Counted from the stretch's first letter, positions 17,330 through 26,189 are shown. The stretch: DNA of 64,000 bases from Comamonas badia DSM 17552 (GCF_000484635.1 NZ_AXVM01000003.1:310001-374000), one strand, 5' to 3'. Numbers and translations: made by a program. Notes: generated by a model from the letters alone, not told the origin.

Positions 17330-18832
17330 ATGCAACGCCGCGATTTCCTCCACACCCTGCTGGCCGCTGCCGGCAGCACCGCGCTGGGCGCACACGCCAC
17401 GGTCAGCGCCGACCCCACCGCCGCCGCCTTTGCCGCTGCGCAGGCCAGCCACCCCTGGACGCTGGGCTATGTCGGCCTGCAGCAGGATGCCGCCTCCATG
17501 GCCTTGAACGTCCAGGGCCGCATGCCGGCGGGCCTGGCCGGCCGCTTCTACCGCAACGGCCCCGCGCGCCACCTGCTGGGCGGCGAGCGCTACCACCACC
17601 TGTTCGACGGCGACGGCATGGTGCAGCAGTACACGTTGAGCGACCAGGGCGTGACGCACCGCGGACGCTTCGTGCGCACCGAGAAATTCCTCGCCGACAG
17701 CGCCGCCGGCCACCCGGTGCGCGCCGCCTTTGGCACCAACCCGCCGGGCGCCGAGGCCGTCACCGCGCCGGACGCGATCAACGTCGCCAACACCAGCGTG
17801 CTGCAGCACGGCGGGCGCTTCATGGCGCTGTGGGAGGGCGGCTCGGCCACCGAAATGGACGCGCAGACGCTGGACACGCGCGGCCCCCGCGTCTGGTCGC
17901 CGGACTACGCCGGCATGCCGTTCTCGGCCCACCCCAAGATAGAACCCGATGGCACGCTGTGGAACTTCGGCATCAGCAGCTCGGCCGGCCTGCTGTCGAT
18001 TTACCACATCAAACCCGGCGGCGATCTGGCCGCTGCCACCAGCATCAAGGTGCCCGACATCGCCATGGTGCATGACTTCGCCGTGACCGAGCGCCACCTC
18101 GTGTTCCTGCTGCCGCCGCTGGTGTTCGACCGCGACCGTGCCGAGGCTGGCGAGACCTTTCTGGACAGCCATGTCTGGCGCCCGGAGCTCGGCCTGCGCG
18201 TGCTGCTGCTGGCCAAGGACCGGCTGGATGCGCCGCAGTGGTTCACGCTGCCGGCGGGCTTCGTGTTTCATATCGGCAATGCGTGCGAAGAAAAAGGCGT
18301 GGTGCGCCTGGACTGCATCCGCTCGCCCAGCGCTTGGGCGGCCACCACGGCACTCAAGGATCTGATGCGCGGACAGTACGCCGAAAAGGAGCACACCGCC
18401 GTCGCGCTGCTGGAACTGAACCCCGCCACTGGCCAGGCCGAACAGCGCCTGCTGCCACTGGTGGCGGAGTTCCCGCGCGTCGATCCACGCATCGTCGGCC
18501 GCACCTACCGGCAGGTGTTCACCGCCGCGCGGGTGGATGCGGGCGACCGACCCGGTTTTGATGCGGTGATGCGCCTGGACGTGGCGACGGGCGCGCACGA
18601 GCTCTACCGCTATGGCCGCGAGGTGATGGTGGAGGAGCACCTCTTCGTGCCTCGCCCCGGCAGCCGTAACGAAGGCGAGGGCTGGGTCATGGGCACGGCG
18701 CTGGACCTCGCGCGCCGGCAGATGCTGCTATCGGTCTTCGACGCGCAGCACCTGGCCGACGGCCCGCTGGTGCAGGCGCGCATGGACCGCGTGATGCCGC
18801 TGGGCCTGCACGCCATCTTCGTGCCGGCCTGA
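17330..18832 (+). CDS. Carotenoid-oxygenase-family protein with Tat-like signal
   Basis: A 500-residue non-haem iron dioxygenase of the carotenoid cleavage / lignostilbene / RPE65 family. The N-terminus MQRRDFLHTLLAAAGSTALG is a Tat-like twin-Arg signal. The family opening LAGRFYRNGPARH...YHHLFDGDGMVQ is clear. Four candidate iron-binding His residues are in FSAHPKIEPDG, AMVHDFAVTERH, FVFHIGNACEE and the C-terminal LGLHAIFVPA. Family members cleave C=C bonds in carotenoids, retinoids or stilbenes. No carotenoid synthesis genes are nearby, so an exported aromatic (lignin-type) substrate is possible. An operon with the DUF2141 gene is likely. Confidence 0.85.
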   Translation: MQRRDFLHTLLAAAGSTALGAHATVSADPTAAAFAAAQASHPWTLGYVGLQQDAASMALNVQGRMPAGLAGRFYRNGPARHLLGGERYHHLFDGDGMVQQYTLSDQGVTHRGRFVRTEKFLADSAAGHPVRAAFGTNPPGAEAVTAPDAINVANTSVLQHGGRFMALWEGGSATEMDAQTLDTRGPRVWSPDYAGMPFSAHPKIEPDGTLWNFGISSSAGLLSIYHIKPGGDLAAATSIKVPDIAMVHDFAVTERHLVFLLPPLVFDRDRAEAGETFLDSHVWRPELGLRVLLLAKDRLDAPQWFTLPAGFVFHIGNACEEKGVVRLDCIRSPSAWAATTALKDLMRGQYAEKEHTAVALLELNPATGQAEQRLLPLVAEFPRVDPRIVGRTYRQVFTAARVDAGDRPGFDAVMRLDVATGAHELYRYGREVMVEEHLFVPRPGSRNEGEGWVMGTALDLARRQMLLSVFDAQHLADGPLVQARMDRVMPLGLHAIFVPA

Positions 18833-18842
18833 GGCTGTGGCC

Positions 18843-19460
18843 ATGCACACCGCCGCCACCTTGGCCAGCGACCCCGAGCCGGGGCCGGAGCGCATCCATG
18901 CGCTGTGCGACGGCATGGTGTCCATCGCGCTCACCGTGCTGGCGCTGGAGATCCGCTTTCCCGAAGGCCCGCGCGGGCCGCTGCGCACGCTGCTCGGCCA
19001 GATGTTGCCCGGCGTGCTGGCCTTCCTGCTGAGCTTTGTCGTGATCAGCGGCTTCTGGCTCGCGCACCACCGCCTCACGCGGCGCGTGCGTCACACCAGC
19101 CGCGGCTACAACCTGGCCAACATCGGCTTCATGCTGGCGCTGGTCTCGCTGAACTTTCCCACCGCCGCGCTGGCGCACTATGGCGATGGTGATGCGCTCG
19201 CCGTGGTGCTCTACGCCGCCGTGGTCGGTGCGACGGGCGTGATGCTGCTGCTCATCGTCGGCACGGCGCAGCGGCAAAACCTGTTCGGGTCTGCCTTGGG
19301 CGCGCAGGAATACCGCCAGGCCCTGGGCGTGGTGCTCTGGCCGACGGCGGTGTTCCTGCTCTCGATACCGCTGGCCTTGCTGCACCCGACTGCCGCCATG
19401 TTTGCATGGATGCTGGCCGCCCTCGCACCCACGGTGCGGCGCCTGTTGGTACGCGGCTGA
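18843..19460 (+). CDS. TMEM175/DUF1211-family membrane protein (possible K+ channel)
   Basis: A 205-residue protein with about six hydrophobic helices. The first helix contains RIHALCDGMVSIALTVLALEI, which corresponds to the RxxxFSDG signature of the TMEM175/YesC family with Phe-Ser replaced by Leu-Cys. A second block, ISGFWLAHHRLTRRVR, is also typical. Bacterial members conduct potassium. The ATG at 18843 is chosen; an in-frame GTG at 18837 is possible. It is 10 bases after the carotenoid-oxygenase gene. Confidence 0.75.
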   Translation: MHTAATLASDPEPGPERIHALCDGMVSIALTVLALEIRFPEGPRGPLRTLLGQMLPGVLAFLLSFVVISGFWLAHHRLTRRVRHTSRGYNLANIGFMLALVSLNFPTAALAHYGDGDALAVVLYAAVVGATGVMLLLIVGTAQRQNLFGSALGAQEYRQALGVVLWPTAVFLLSIPLALLHPTAAMFAWMLAALAPTVRRLLVRG

Positions 19461-19502
19461 AACGATCACAGCCATTTCCCCGATTTCACATGGAGGTACG
19501 CA

Positions 19503-19859
19503 ATGCAAGGAACACTGTTGGTGGGCTGGGGCGCCATCATCCCCGGCCGGGAGAAGCAGGCGGCGCAGGTGCTCGGTGAAGCCATGGGCTATCTGACGGC
19601 ACTGAAGGGCGAGGGCCGGCTGGATGGCATGGATGCCGTTCTGCTGGAGCCCCATGGCGGCGAGCTGGAGGGATTCGTGCTGCTGCGGGGCGATGCAGCG
19701 CAACTGGCGGCGCTGCGCGCAGAACCGGCATTCGTGCGCACCATCGTGGCGGTGCAGCTCGTTCACGCCAAGGTGCGCGTGGTGGCCGCCTTCGAGGGCG
19801 CGGCGATGCAATCACTCATGGGCATTTGGGATGAACAGGAAGACCGTTTGCTCGGCTGA
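19503..19859 (+). CDS. Hypothetical protein, 118 aa
   Basis: I do not recognise this family. The product is a small soluble alpha/beta-looking protein beginning MQGTLLVGWGAIIPGREKQA and containing alternating hydrophobic strands (FVLLRGDAAQL, RTIVAVQLVHAKVRVV). The size and the opening strand-GREKQA-helix recall ferredoxin-like dimeric alpha-beta barrel proteins, but this is only a fold guess. It follows the TMEM175-like gene after 42 bases and has a ribosome-binding GGAGG upstream. Confidence 0.6.
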   Translation: MQGTLLVGWGAIIPGREKQAAQVLGEAMGYLTALKGEGRLDGMDAVLLEPHGGELEGFVLLRGDAAQLAALRAEPAFVRTIVAVQLVHAKVRVVAAFEGAAMQSLMGIWDEQEDRLLG

Positions 19860-19947
19860 AAGTAGGCTGCTGCCGCTTCCCCGCGCACCACGGCAGCCCC
19901 GTTCCTACAATCTGCGGCACGACATCTTTGTACAGGAGCCCCCCGCC

Positions 19948-21372
19948 ATGAACGCCCCCGCCTCCACCGCCCAGTTGCTCGCCATCGCGCCGCGCCCCGT
20001 GCCGCAGGCGCTGCTGGATGCGCTGGCGCAGCGCTTCGGCGCGCAGTTCTCCACCTCCCTCGCCGTACGCGAGCAGCACGGGCGCGACGAATCGCCGTTC
20101 ACCGATGCACCGCCGCCCGCGGGCGTGGTGTTTGCCGAAAGCACGCAGGATGTGGCCGACGCGGTGAAGCTCGCCAGCCAGCACGAGGTGCCGGTCATCG
20201 CCTGGGGCGCCGGCTCGTCGCTGGAAGGCCATCTGCTGGCCGTGCAAAGCGGCATCAGCATCGACGTGAACCGCATGAACAAGGTGCTTTCGGTCAACGC
20301 CGACGACCTCACGATCACGGTGCAGCCGGGCATCACGCGCAAGCAGCTCAATGATGCGATCAAGGACCAGGGCCTGTTCTTTCCCATCGACCCCGGCGCC
20401 GACGCCAGCATCGGCGGCATGACCGCGACGCGTGCCAGCGGCACCAACGCGGTGCGCTACGGCACCATGCGCGAGAACGTGCTGGCGCTGGAAGTGGTGA
20501 CCGCCGGCGGCGAGGTGATCCGCACCGGCACGCGCGCGAGGAAGAGCAGCGCGGGCTACGACCTCACGCGGCTGATGGTGGGCAGCGAGGGCACGCTGGG
20601 CCTGTTCACCGAAATCACCGTGCGCCTGTACCCGCTGCCCGAGGCGGTGAGCGCGGCCATCTGCTCCTTCCCCAGCATCGAGTCCGCCGTGCGCACGGTG
20701 ATCCAGACCATCCAGCTCGGCGTGCCGATCGCGCGCGTGGAGCTGATGGATGCCAACGCGGTGCGCGGCGTGAACCAGTACAGCAAGCTCACGCTGCGCG
20801 AACAGCCGCTGCTGTTGATGGAATTCCACGGCTCGCCCGCCAGCGTGAAGGAGCAGGCCGAGACAGTGCAGGAAATTGCCGGCGAGCACGGCGGCGCCGA
20901 CTTCGAGTGGGCCGACACGCCCGAGGAGCGCTCGCGCCTGTGGACCGCGCGGCACAACGGCTACTTTGCCGCGGTGGCCAGCCGCCCGGGCTGCCGCTGC
21001 ATCACCACCGACACCTGCGTGCCGATCTCGCGCCTGGCGGACGCCCTGCTCGACAGCGTGGACGAGGCCGACGCCAGCCGCATCCCCTATTTTCTCGTCG
21101 GCCACGTGGGCGACGGCAACTTTCACATGGGCTACCTCATCGACCCCGACGATGCCGACGAGCGCGCCCGCGCCGAGCAGCTCAACCACCAGCTCGTCGC
21201 CCGCGCGCTGAAGCTCGGCGGCACCTGCACCGGCGAGCATGGCGTGGGCCTGCACAAGATGGGCTTCCTGGTGGATGAGGCCGGTGCGGGCAGCATAGCC
21301 ATGATGCGCGCCATCAAGCGGGCGCTGGACCCGAAGAACATCCTGAATCCGGGCAAGATCTTCGCGCTCTGA
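19948..21372 (+). CDS. FAD-linked D-lactate dehydrogenase / glycolate oxidase subunit GlcD-like
   Basis: A 474-residue flavoprotein of the FAD-binding type 4 (VAO) family that oxidises a 2-hydroxyacid, probably D-lactate, to the 2-ketoacid. The FAD site is in VIAWGAGSSLEGHLL and ATRASGTNAVRYG. The C-terminal domain ends with TGEHGVGLHKMGFL and the DPKNILNPGKIF tail shared by Dld2/GlcD enzymes. There are no glcE or glcF partners here, which favours a single-subunit D-lactate dehydrogenase. A TACAAT at 19906-19911 could be the -10 element. Confidence 0.87.
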   Translation: MNAPASTAQLLAIAPRPVPQALLDALAQRFGAQFSTSLAVREQHGRDESPFTDAPPPAGVVFAESTQDVADAVKLASQHEVPVIAWGAGSSLEGHLLAVQSGISIDVNRMNKVLSVNADDLTITVQPGITRKQLNDAIKDQGLFFPIDPGADASIGGMTATRASGTNAVRYGTMRENVLALEVVTAGGEVIRTGTRARKSSAGYDLTRLMVGSEGTLGLFTEITVRLYPLPEAVSAAICSFPSIESAVRTVIQTIQLGVPIARVELMDANAVRGVNQYSKLTLREQPLLLMEFHGSPASVKEQAETVQEIAGEHGGADFEWADTPEERSRLWTARHNGYFAAVASRPGCRCITTDTCVPISRLADALLDSVDEADASRIPYFLVGHVGDGNFHMGYLIDPDDADERARAEQLNHQLVARALKLGGTCTGEHGVGLHKMGFLVDEAGAGSIAMMRAIKRALDPKNILNPGKIFAL

Positions 21373-21384
21373 GCGCCGATCCGG

Positions 21385-22626
21385 CTATGCGGGCGCCGTC
21401 GCGGGCGACAGGCGCCTCGCGGCCACGCCGGCGCCGACGAACGCCGCCGCCGCCACGCTGATCGCCAGCGCCACGGCCGAGCCGTAGAAGATGCCCGAGT
21501 ACCAGTGTCCATCCATCATCGCGCCCCAGACCGGCGCGGCGACGCTGGAGCCCAGGTCCAGCCCCGAATACACCATGCCGTAGACCCGGCCCGTCGCGCC
21601 CGGCGGCGTGGCGGTCTTGATCAGCATGTCGCGCGACGGTCCGGCGATGCCGATGCCAAAGCCCGAGACCGCGGCGATGACCAGCCCCACGATGCCGCTC
21701 GTCAGCGCCAGGCCGACGACCACCATGAGCAGCGCCGACGCCATCAGGCACACGCCTATGGTGAGCTCCATGCGCTTGACGCGCCCGACGATGAAGCCGC
21801 CCAGGACCATGCCCGCGGCACTGCACAGCATGAAGCCGGTGACGACGCTGGCGGCCAGCGCCAGCGGCATCTGGTAGAGCCGCTCCAGCGCCGGCGCGGC
21901 AAAGCTCTGGATGGCCGTGAGCGAGCAGGTGGTCCAGAAGAAGAAGGCAAAGCACAGCCAGACCGCCGGCAGCCTGAGAAAGGCCAGCGGATGCTCCTGC
22001 ATCGCAGCCGCCGATTTCCCAGCGTTTTCGGTCTTTGGCGCTTGTTCAGCAAGCGCATCGCGCTGCCAAAACAATAGTGCCATCACCACCACCGCCCAGA
22101 CGGCCGCGCTCAGGCAGGCGATGCGCCAGGAGCCGCTGGCGGCCGCGATCACCGCGAGGATGGGGGATGCCGCCCAGCCCAGGTTGCCCGAAATCCCGTG
22201 GGCGGCGTAGGCATGGCCCAGCCGCTCGCTGGAGACGCGGCGGTTGAGGATGGTGAAGTCCACCGGGTGAAACGGCGCATTGCCCAGGCCCGAAAGCACC
22301 ACGACAAGCACAAAGCCGCCATAGCCCGTGCTGCTGGCCGCCGCCACCGCGGCGGCGGCAAACAGGCACAGCGAGCCAAACAGCACCGGCCGCGCGCCCA
22401 CCTTGTCGACGACGAAACCCGCGAGCGCCTGGCCTATGCCCGAGGTGACGAAGAACACCGACAGCAACAGGCCCAGCTCGGAATAGCTGAAGCCGAACTC
22501 CGCCACCAGCAGGGGAAACAGCGGCGGCAGCAGCAGCTGGAAGAAATGCGAGGTGCCATGCGCCAGCGTGACCAGGCTGGTGGTGCGCACGTCCTCGCGC
22601 AGGCGGGCAGAGGCGGTAATCGTCAT
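21385..22626 (-). CDS. Major facilitator superfamily exporter
   Basis: A 413-residue 12-helix transporter. The N-terminal LAHGTSHFFQLLLPPLFPLL segment resembles the fosmidomycin-resistance (Fsr)-like MFS branch, and the A-like motif is GFVVDKVGARPVLFG. The central cytoplasmic loop between helices 6 and 7 contains a stretch (22005-22080) that looks like an in-frame copy of a dispersed repeat. It is convergent with the dehydrogenase gene (12 bases apart). The substrate is unknown. Confidence 0.85.
   Translation of the reverse strand: MTITASARLREDVRTTSLVTLAHGTSHFFQLLLPPLFPLLVAEFGFSYSELGLLLSVFFVTSGIGQALAGFVVDKVGARPVLFGSLCLFAAAAVAAASSTGYGGFVLVVVLSGLGNAPFHPVDFTILNRRVSSERLGHAYAAHGISGNLGWAASPILAVIAAASGSWRIACLSAAVWAVVVMALLFWQRDALAEQAPKTENAGKSAAAMQEHPLAFLRLPAVWLCFAFFFWTTCSLTAIQSFAAPALERLYQMPLALAASVVTGFMLCSAAGMVLGGFIVGRVKRMELTIGVCLMASALLMVVVGLALTSGIVGLVIAAVSGFGIGIAGPSRDMLIKTATPPGATGRVYGMVYSGLDLGSSVAAPVWGAMMDGHWYSGIFYGSAVALAISVAAAAFVGAGVAARRLSPATAPA
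22005..22080 (-). repeat. Possible dispersed repeat in the central loop of the MFS gene
   Basis: Read on the minus strand it contains CTATTGTTTTGGCAGCGCGA, then GCGCTTGCTGAACAAGCGCC (inverted GCGCTTG / CAAGCGC). It is translated as the variable loop DALAEQAPKTENAGKSAA. The stem matches the repeat core at 6737-6757. Confidence 0.45.
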
Positions 22627-22682
22627 GGGCGCGATGCTACGCGCGCCGGCCCCGCCTGTCTGTCACCTGCCCCTGTTGCGCA

Positions 22683-23723
22683 TCAACGTGAGAGCGCATC
22701 CAGCGTCCTGGCATCGAGCTGGCCATTGATGGGCAGCCCGCGGTCCTTCTGGAACTGGCGGATGGCCGCCGCACTGCGCGGCCCGAGCTTGCCGTCGGGC
22801 GCGCCGGCGTTGTAGCCCAGCGCGTTCAGCCGCTCCTGCGCTTGCATCGGCGACATCACCGCCAGCGCATGCGTCTGCGACGGCGCGGCACCGCCATCGA
22901 CCCCGAGCTTGCCGCCGCCGCCCAGGCCCTGGCCCTGCACGCTCTGCGCCTGGTAGCCCCGCAGCGCCACCACCATCTGGTTGTAGGCATCCATGAAGGC
23001 CGCGGTGATCACCTTGCCCTGCGCGGTGTTCTGGTAGCCGCCCAGCGCGCCGCCTCCACCCGCGCCGAAGAGGCTGCCGAAGCCGGAAAAATCGGTCTTG
23101 GACGCGCTGCCTTCAGAGGCCGCCACCTGCACGCCCGAGCGGTTGTCCACCAGCGTCAGCATGGCGCTCGCCTCGCGCGTCTTGGTGCCCGCGCCGACGG
23201 CGGCAATCGCGCGCCCGCCGCCGCCGCCGATCAGACCGCCCAGCACGCCGCCCATGCCGCCGGCGTCGTTGTTCGAGAAGATGATCTCCGGCGACAGGCC
23301 GTAGTCGGACGCCACCATCTGCCCCTTGCCGAAGTTGCTGCCGCTGCGCATCTCGCCCGAGCCCATGAGCTCGCGCTCGCGCTGCATCGCGCGCATGCCG
23401 GCCGCGCCGCGCTCGACGACGACGAAGCAGTTGGACTGCTGGATCAGCAGGCGCAGCAGATTGGACGTGGGCGGCAGCTTGTATTCGTTGCGCAGGATGG
23501 TGTACCAGCCCGCATTCTGGTTCTCGACCAGCGAGACCGTGCCCAGCGGCGCCGGGCAGCGCTCCAGCTCGCCGCTGGCGTTGGCCGAATTGCCGCCGGC
23601 GGCAGCGCCCGTGGCCACGGTCTTGGCCTCGCTGCTGCCCATTTTCATGTTGGTGGTTTCGCAGCCCGAAAGCGCCAGCACCGCACAGGCGGCGGCGATG
23701 ATGGACAAGGATGTACGCGACAT
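22683..23723 (-). CDS. CsgG/HfaB-like outer-membrane lipoprotein with C-terminal peptidoglycan-binding domain
   Basis: A 346-residue lipoprotein with signal and lipobox ending ALSGC. The middle (about 45-260) matches the CsgG family: CPAPLGTVSLVENQNAGWYTIL, LLRLLIQQSNCFVVVERG and the SPEIIFSNNDAGG loop region. CsgG forms a nonameric outer-membrane secretion pore for curli. The last about 50 residues (LNALGYNAGAPDGKLGPRSAAAIRQFQKD...) form a PG_binding_1 repeat, an uncommon addition. No csgA, csgB, csgE or csgF is nearby. ATG 23723 begins the signal peptide, although the frame is open upstream. Confidence 0.8.
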   Translation of the reverse strand: MSRTSLSIIAAACAVLALSGCETTNMKMGSSEAKTVATGAAAGGNSANASGELERCPAPLGTVSLVENQNAGWYTILRNEYKLPPTSNLLRLLIQQSNCFVVVERGAAGMRAMQRERELMGSGEMRSGSNFGKGQMVASDYGLSPEIIFSNNDAGGMGGVLGGLIGGGGGRAIAAVGAGTKTREASAMLTLVDNRSGVQVAASEGSASKTDFSGFGSLFGAGGGGALGGYQNTAQGKVITAAFMDAYNQMVVALRGYQAQSVQGQGLGGGGKLGVDGGAAPSQTHALAVMSPMQAQERLNALGYNAGAPDGKLGPRSAAAIRQFQKDRGLPINGQLDARTLDALSR

Positions 23724-23818
23724 GGATGGCCTCTCTTTCTGAATGGTGACCGGCCTGCTCAGACCGTGGGAAACGGCGCATCGTAAAGGCTGCGCGGGCA
23801 GCAAGACGTGTCGTGTTG

Positions 23819-24556
23819 TTACACGGCGTCCTCCGCCGGCATCCGGTAAATCCACACCGTGTGACCGCGCCGCGGCGTCTCATCCAGCTTCTCGCTCGCC
23901 GGCATGTCCGGCAGCGCAAAGGCCAGGCTCACCAGCCAGCTGCCGGGCAGCATCTCGGCGCGCGCCTTGGCGGACGCACGGGCCATGGTCTCGGGACGCT
24001 GAAACAGATAGACCATCTGGTAGTCGCGCCAGTCCTCGGCCCACAGATCGCCCTGCCGCACCCGCGCGAAGCGGCAGCGCAGACGGCACAGCAGCGCCAG
24101 CAGCGGGCTCCATTCCACGCCACACAACCGCGCCCGCGGATATTGCGCCCGCAAGGCGCGCAGGCCATGCCCCAGACCGCAGCCGCCGTCCAGAACCAGG
24201 GCGCCAGGCGGCAGTGGTGCACGCTGCGCCAGCCCATCGAGAGCGCGGATCGGCGTTGGAAAAAGCGGCGCATCGCGCCAGCTGTGCAGCGGATAGACCA
24301 GCACCAGCATCGCCACCGGCAGCAGCCACGCCCAGGCAGGCAAGGCCGTGCTGCCCGAGAGCGCCAGCGACAGTGGAAAACCCAGCGCCACCAGCGCGCG
24401 CCGCCACCAATGGGCGGCCAGAAGGCTCAGCAGCACACCCGGCAGCGCCGCCAGCAGCATCGCCGGCAAGGGCGCCAGCACGGGGCGCAGCGCCATCTGC
24501 ACCGCCCAGCACAGCAGCCAGACCAGCACGGCAGGCAGCGGCCAGGGCAGGCGCAT
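23819..24556 (-). CDS. Membrane-anchored SAM-dependent methyltransferase-like protein
   Basis: A 245-residue protein with an N-terminal half of about four hydrophobic helices (residues 1-90) and a C-terminal Rossmann methyltransferase domain. Motif I is VLDGGCGLGHGLRAL (about 121-135), followed by an acidic position in LCGVEWSPLL and a QGDLWAEDW block. The membrane location is unusual for a small class I methyltransferase. The substrate is unknown. It starts 5 bases after the parB stop on the same strand, so it is probably cotranscribed with parB. Confidence 0.7.
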   Translation of the reverse strand: MRLPWPLPAVLVWLLCWAVQMALRPVLAPLPAMLLAALPGVLLSLLAAHWWRRALVALGFPLSLALSGSTALPAWAWLLPVAMLVLVYPLHSWRDAPLFPTPIRALDGLAQRAPLPPGALVLDGGCGLGHGLRALRAQYPRARLCGVEWSPLLALLCRLRCRFARVRQGDLWAEDWRDYQMVYLFQRPETMARASAKARAEMLPGSWLVSLAFALPDMPASEKLDETPRRGHTVWIYRMPAEDAV

Positions 24557-24561
24557 GCTTG

Positions 24562-25476
24562 CTACTGCCCGCGCAGGCGTTCGATCAGGCCATTGAGCGC
24601 ATCGAGCGAACCGAAGGCAATCGCCAGCTCGCCCATCTCTTCGGTGCGGCTACCGCGCTTGACACGCTTCTTGACGCGCACCTCGACCTCGGCGGTGAGC
24701 AGATCGGAGAGCTCTTCCTCCACCCGCCGGATGTCGCGCGATTTTTCCTTCTTGGGCTTTTGCGGCACCAGGTTGAATTCCGCGCCCAGCCTTTTCACCA
24801 GGCTCTCGGCCTCGCGCACGGACAGCTTTTTCGCCACGATCTGGTTGCCCGCCGTGATCTGCGCCGCGCGATCGAGCGCCAGCAGCGCGCGCGCATGGCC
24901 CATGTCGATGTCGCCCGCCATCAGCATGGTCTGCACCGGGTCGGCCAGGTTCAAGAGGCGCAGCAGGTTGCTGGCCGCGCTGCGCGAGCGCCCCACCGCC
25001 TGCGCCACCTGCTCGTGCGTGTAGCCGAACTCGCGGATCAGGCGCTGCAGGCCCTGCGCCTCTTCCAGCGGGTTCAGGTCTTCGCGCTGGATGTTCTCGA
25101 TGAGCGCCATCGCGGCGGCGGCCTCGTCGGGCACGTCGCGCACCAGCACCGGCACATCGGCCAGGCCCGCGAGCTGCGAGGCGCGAAAACGCCGCTCGCC
25201 CGCGATGATCTCGTACTTGCCCGCGTGCTCGCCCTGCCGCAGCTTGCGCACCAGGATGGGCTGCATGATGCCCTGCGCCTTGATGCTCTCGGCCAGCTCG
25301 TAGAGCGCACCTTCATCCATGCGCGTGCGCGGCTGGTAGGTGCCGGGCACGAGCCGATCCAGCGCCAGCACGGCGGGCGGGCCATCGCTGGCGGCCGACG
25401 GCGCGGCATCGGCCACCGTGGGGCCGAGCAGCGCTTCCAGGCCTCGGCCCAGGCCCTTGGGTTTCTTGGTTGCCAT
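24562..25476 (-). CDS. parB: Chromosome partitioning protein ParB
   Basis: A 304-residue CTP-dependent DNA clamp that loads at parS sites and guides origin segregation and SMC loading. The N-terminal ParB domain has the ALYELAESIKAQGIMQPILV block and the CTP-binding motif GERRFRA. The central HTH is EQVAQAVGRSRSAASNLLRLL, and the C-terminal dimerisation helix ends NGLIERLRGQ. The N-terminus MATKKPKGLGRGLEALLG is the conserved ParA-stimulating peptide. Four matching parS-like sites lie in and near mnmG and rsmG, 7.7-10.3 kb away. Confidence 0.96.
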   Translation of the reverse strand: MATKKPKGLGRGLEALLGPTVADAAPSAASDGPPAVLALDRLVPGTYQPRTRMDEGALYELAESIKAQGIMQPILVRKLRQGEHAGKYEIIAGERRFRASQLAGLADVPVLVRDVPDEAAAAMALIENIQREDLNPLEEAQGLQRLIREFGYTHEQVAQAVGRSRSAASNLLRLLNLADPVQTMLMAGDIDMGHARALLALDRAAQITAGNQIVAKKLSVREAESLVKRLGAEFNLVPQKPKKEKSRDIRRVEEELSDLLTAEVEVRVKKRVKRGSRTEEMGELAIAFGSLDALNGLIERLRGQ

Positions 25477-25483
25477 GTCTCGT

Positions 25484-26020
25484 TCAGTCCTTCAGGGATT
25501 GGAGCAGCGCATGGCCTGCGTCCCATGCGCCCAGCCCCGATTCGGCATTGATGTGTCCGTGCGCGCCGCCATCGACGAAGCGCGCGCCCCAGTCCGCCGC
25601 CAGCGCCTGCGCGCGCTCGAAGCTGCAGTACGGGTCGTCGCGGCTGCCCACCAGCACCGCCGGGAACGGCAGCGCCTGGCGCACGATGGGCGTCCAGCCG
25701 GTGATCTGCGCCGCCAGGTTGGGCCGCTCCACGTCGCCCGGCGCCACCAGCAGCGCGCCGCGCACCTTGGCGGCGTGGCGCGTGTGCGCGGCCCACCAGG
25801 CCGTGAGGATGCAGCCCAGGCTGTGCGCCGCCAGCAGCACCGGGCCGGGCGTGTCGGCCACCACGTCCTCCAGCCGCGCCGACCAGTCGCCGCGCCGTGG
25901 ATGCACCCAGTCGTGCTGCTGCACGCGCTGGTAGCCGTGCAGGCGCTCCCACTCGGTCTGCCAATGGCCGGGGCCGGAGCTCTGCCAGCCGGGCAGGAGA
26001 AGGACGGTGCAGGGGTTCAT
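25484..26020 (-). CDS. RBBP9/YdeN-family serine hydrolase
   Basis: A 178-residue alpha/beta hydrolase. The N-terminal VLLLPGWQSSGPGHWQTEWE, the nucleophile elbow AAHSLGC (Ser), the acid in GSRDDPYCSFERA and the His in GGAHGHINAESGLG are the complete RBBP9-type triad. The substrate is unknown. It is encoded 7 bases upstream of parB on the same strand, so it likely shares a transcript with parB. Its start is followed upstream by a dispersed repeat. Confidence 0.85.
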   Translation of the reverse strand: MNPCTVLLLPGWQSSGPGHWQTEWERLHGYQRVQQHDWVHPRRGDWSARLEDVVADTPGPVLLAAHSLGCILTAWWAAHTRHAAKVRGALLVAPGDVERPNLAAQITGWTPIVRQALPFPAVLVGSRDDPYCSFERAQALAADWGARFVDGGAHGHINAESGLGAWDAGHALLQSLKD

Positions 26021-26023
26021 GCT

Positions 26024-26090
26024 AATTTATAAATAGCTGCAAGCACTTGATGGACGGGCGCTGGAGCCATATTTCATTCATATTTCGCAG
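26024..26090 (-). repeat. Dispersed repeat upstream of the RBBP9-like gene
   Basis: On the minus strand it reads GAAATATGGCTCCAGCGC, then GTCCATCAAGTGC, then GCAGCTATTTATAAATTAG. This is the block order GGCTCCAGCGC..CAAGCGC..AGCTAT shared with the copy at 56582. It occupies the gap in front of the hydrolase start. Confidence 0.6.
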
Positions 26091-26151
26091 GCCCTATTTT
26101 GCATGAAGGCATACGCCGCGCCGCTGCCGTGGCGGGAAGAGCCCCTGCACG

Positions 26152-26189
26152 AAAAACCGCCGCCGCACCCTCTTCGGATACGGCGGCGG
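26152..26189 (-). terminator. Rho-independent terminator after the giant repeat-protein gene
   Basis: On the minus strand the 9-bp stem CCGCCGCCG / CGGCGGCGG encloses 15 bases and is followed by TTTTT. It begins 28 bases after the stop of the 1954-residue gene. It insulates the hydrolase-parB genes from that gene. Confidence 0.85.
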
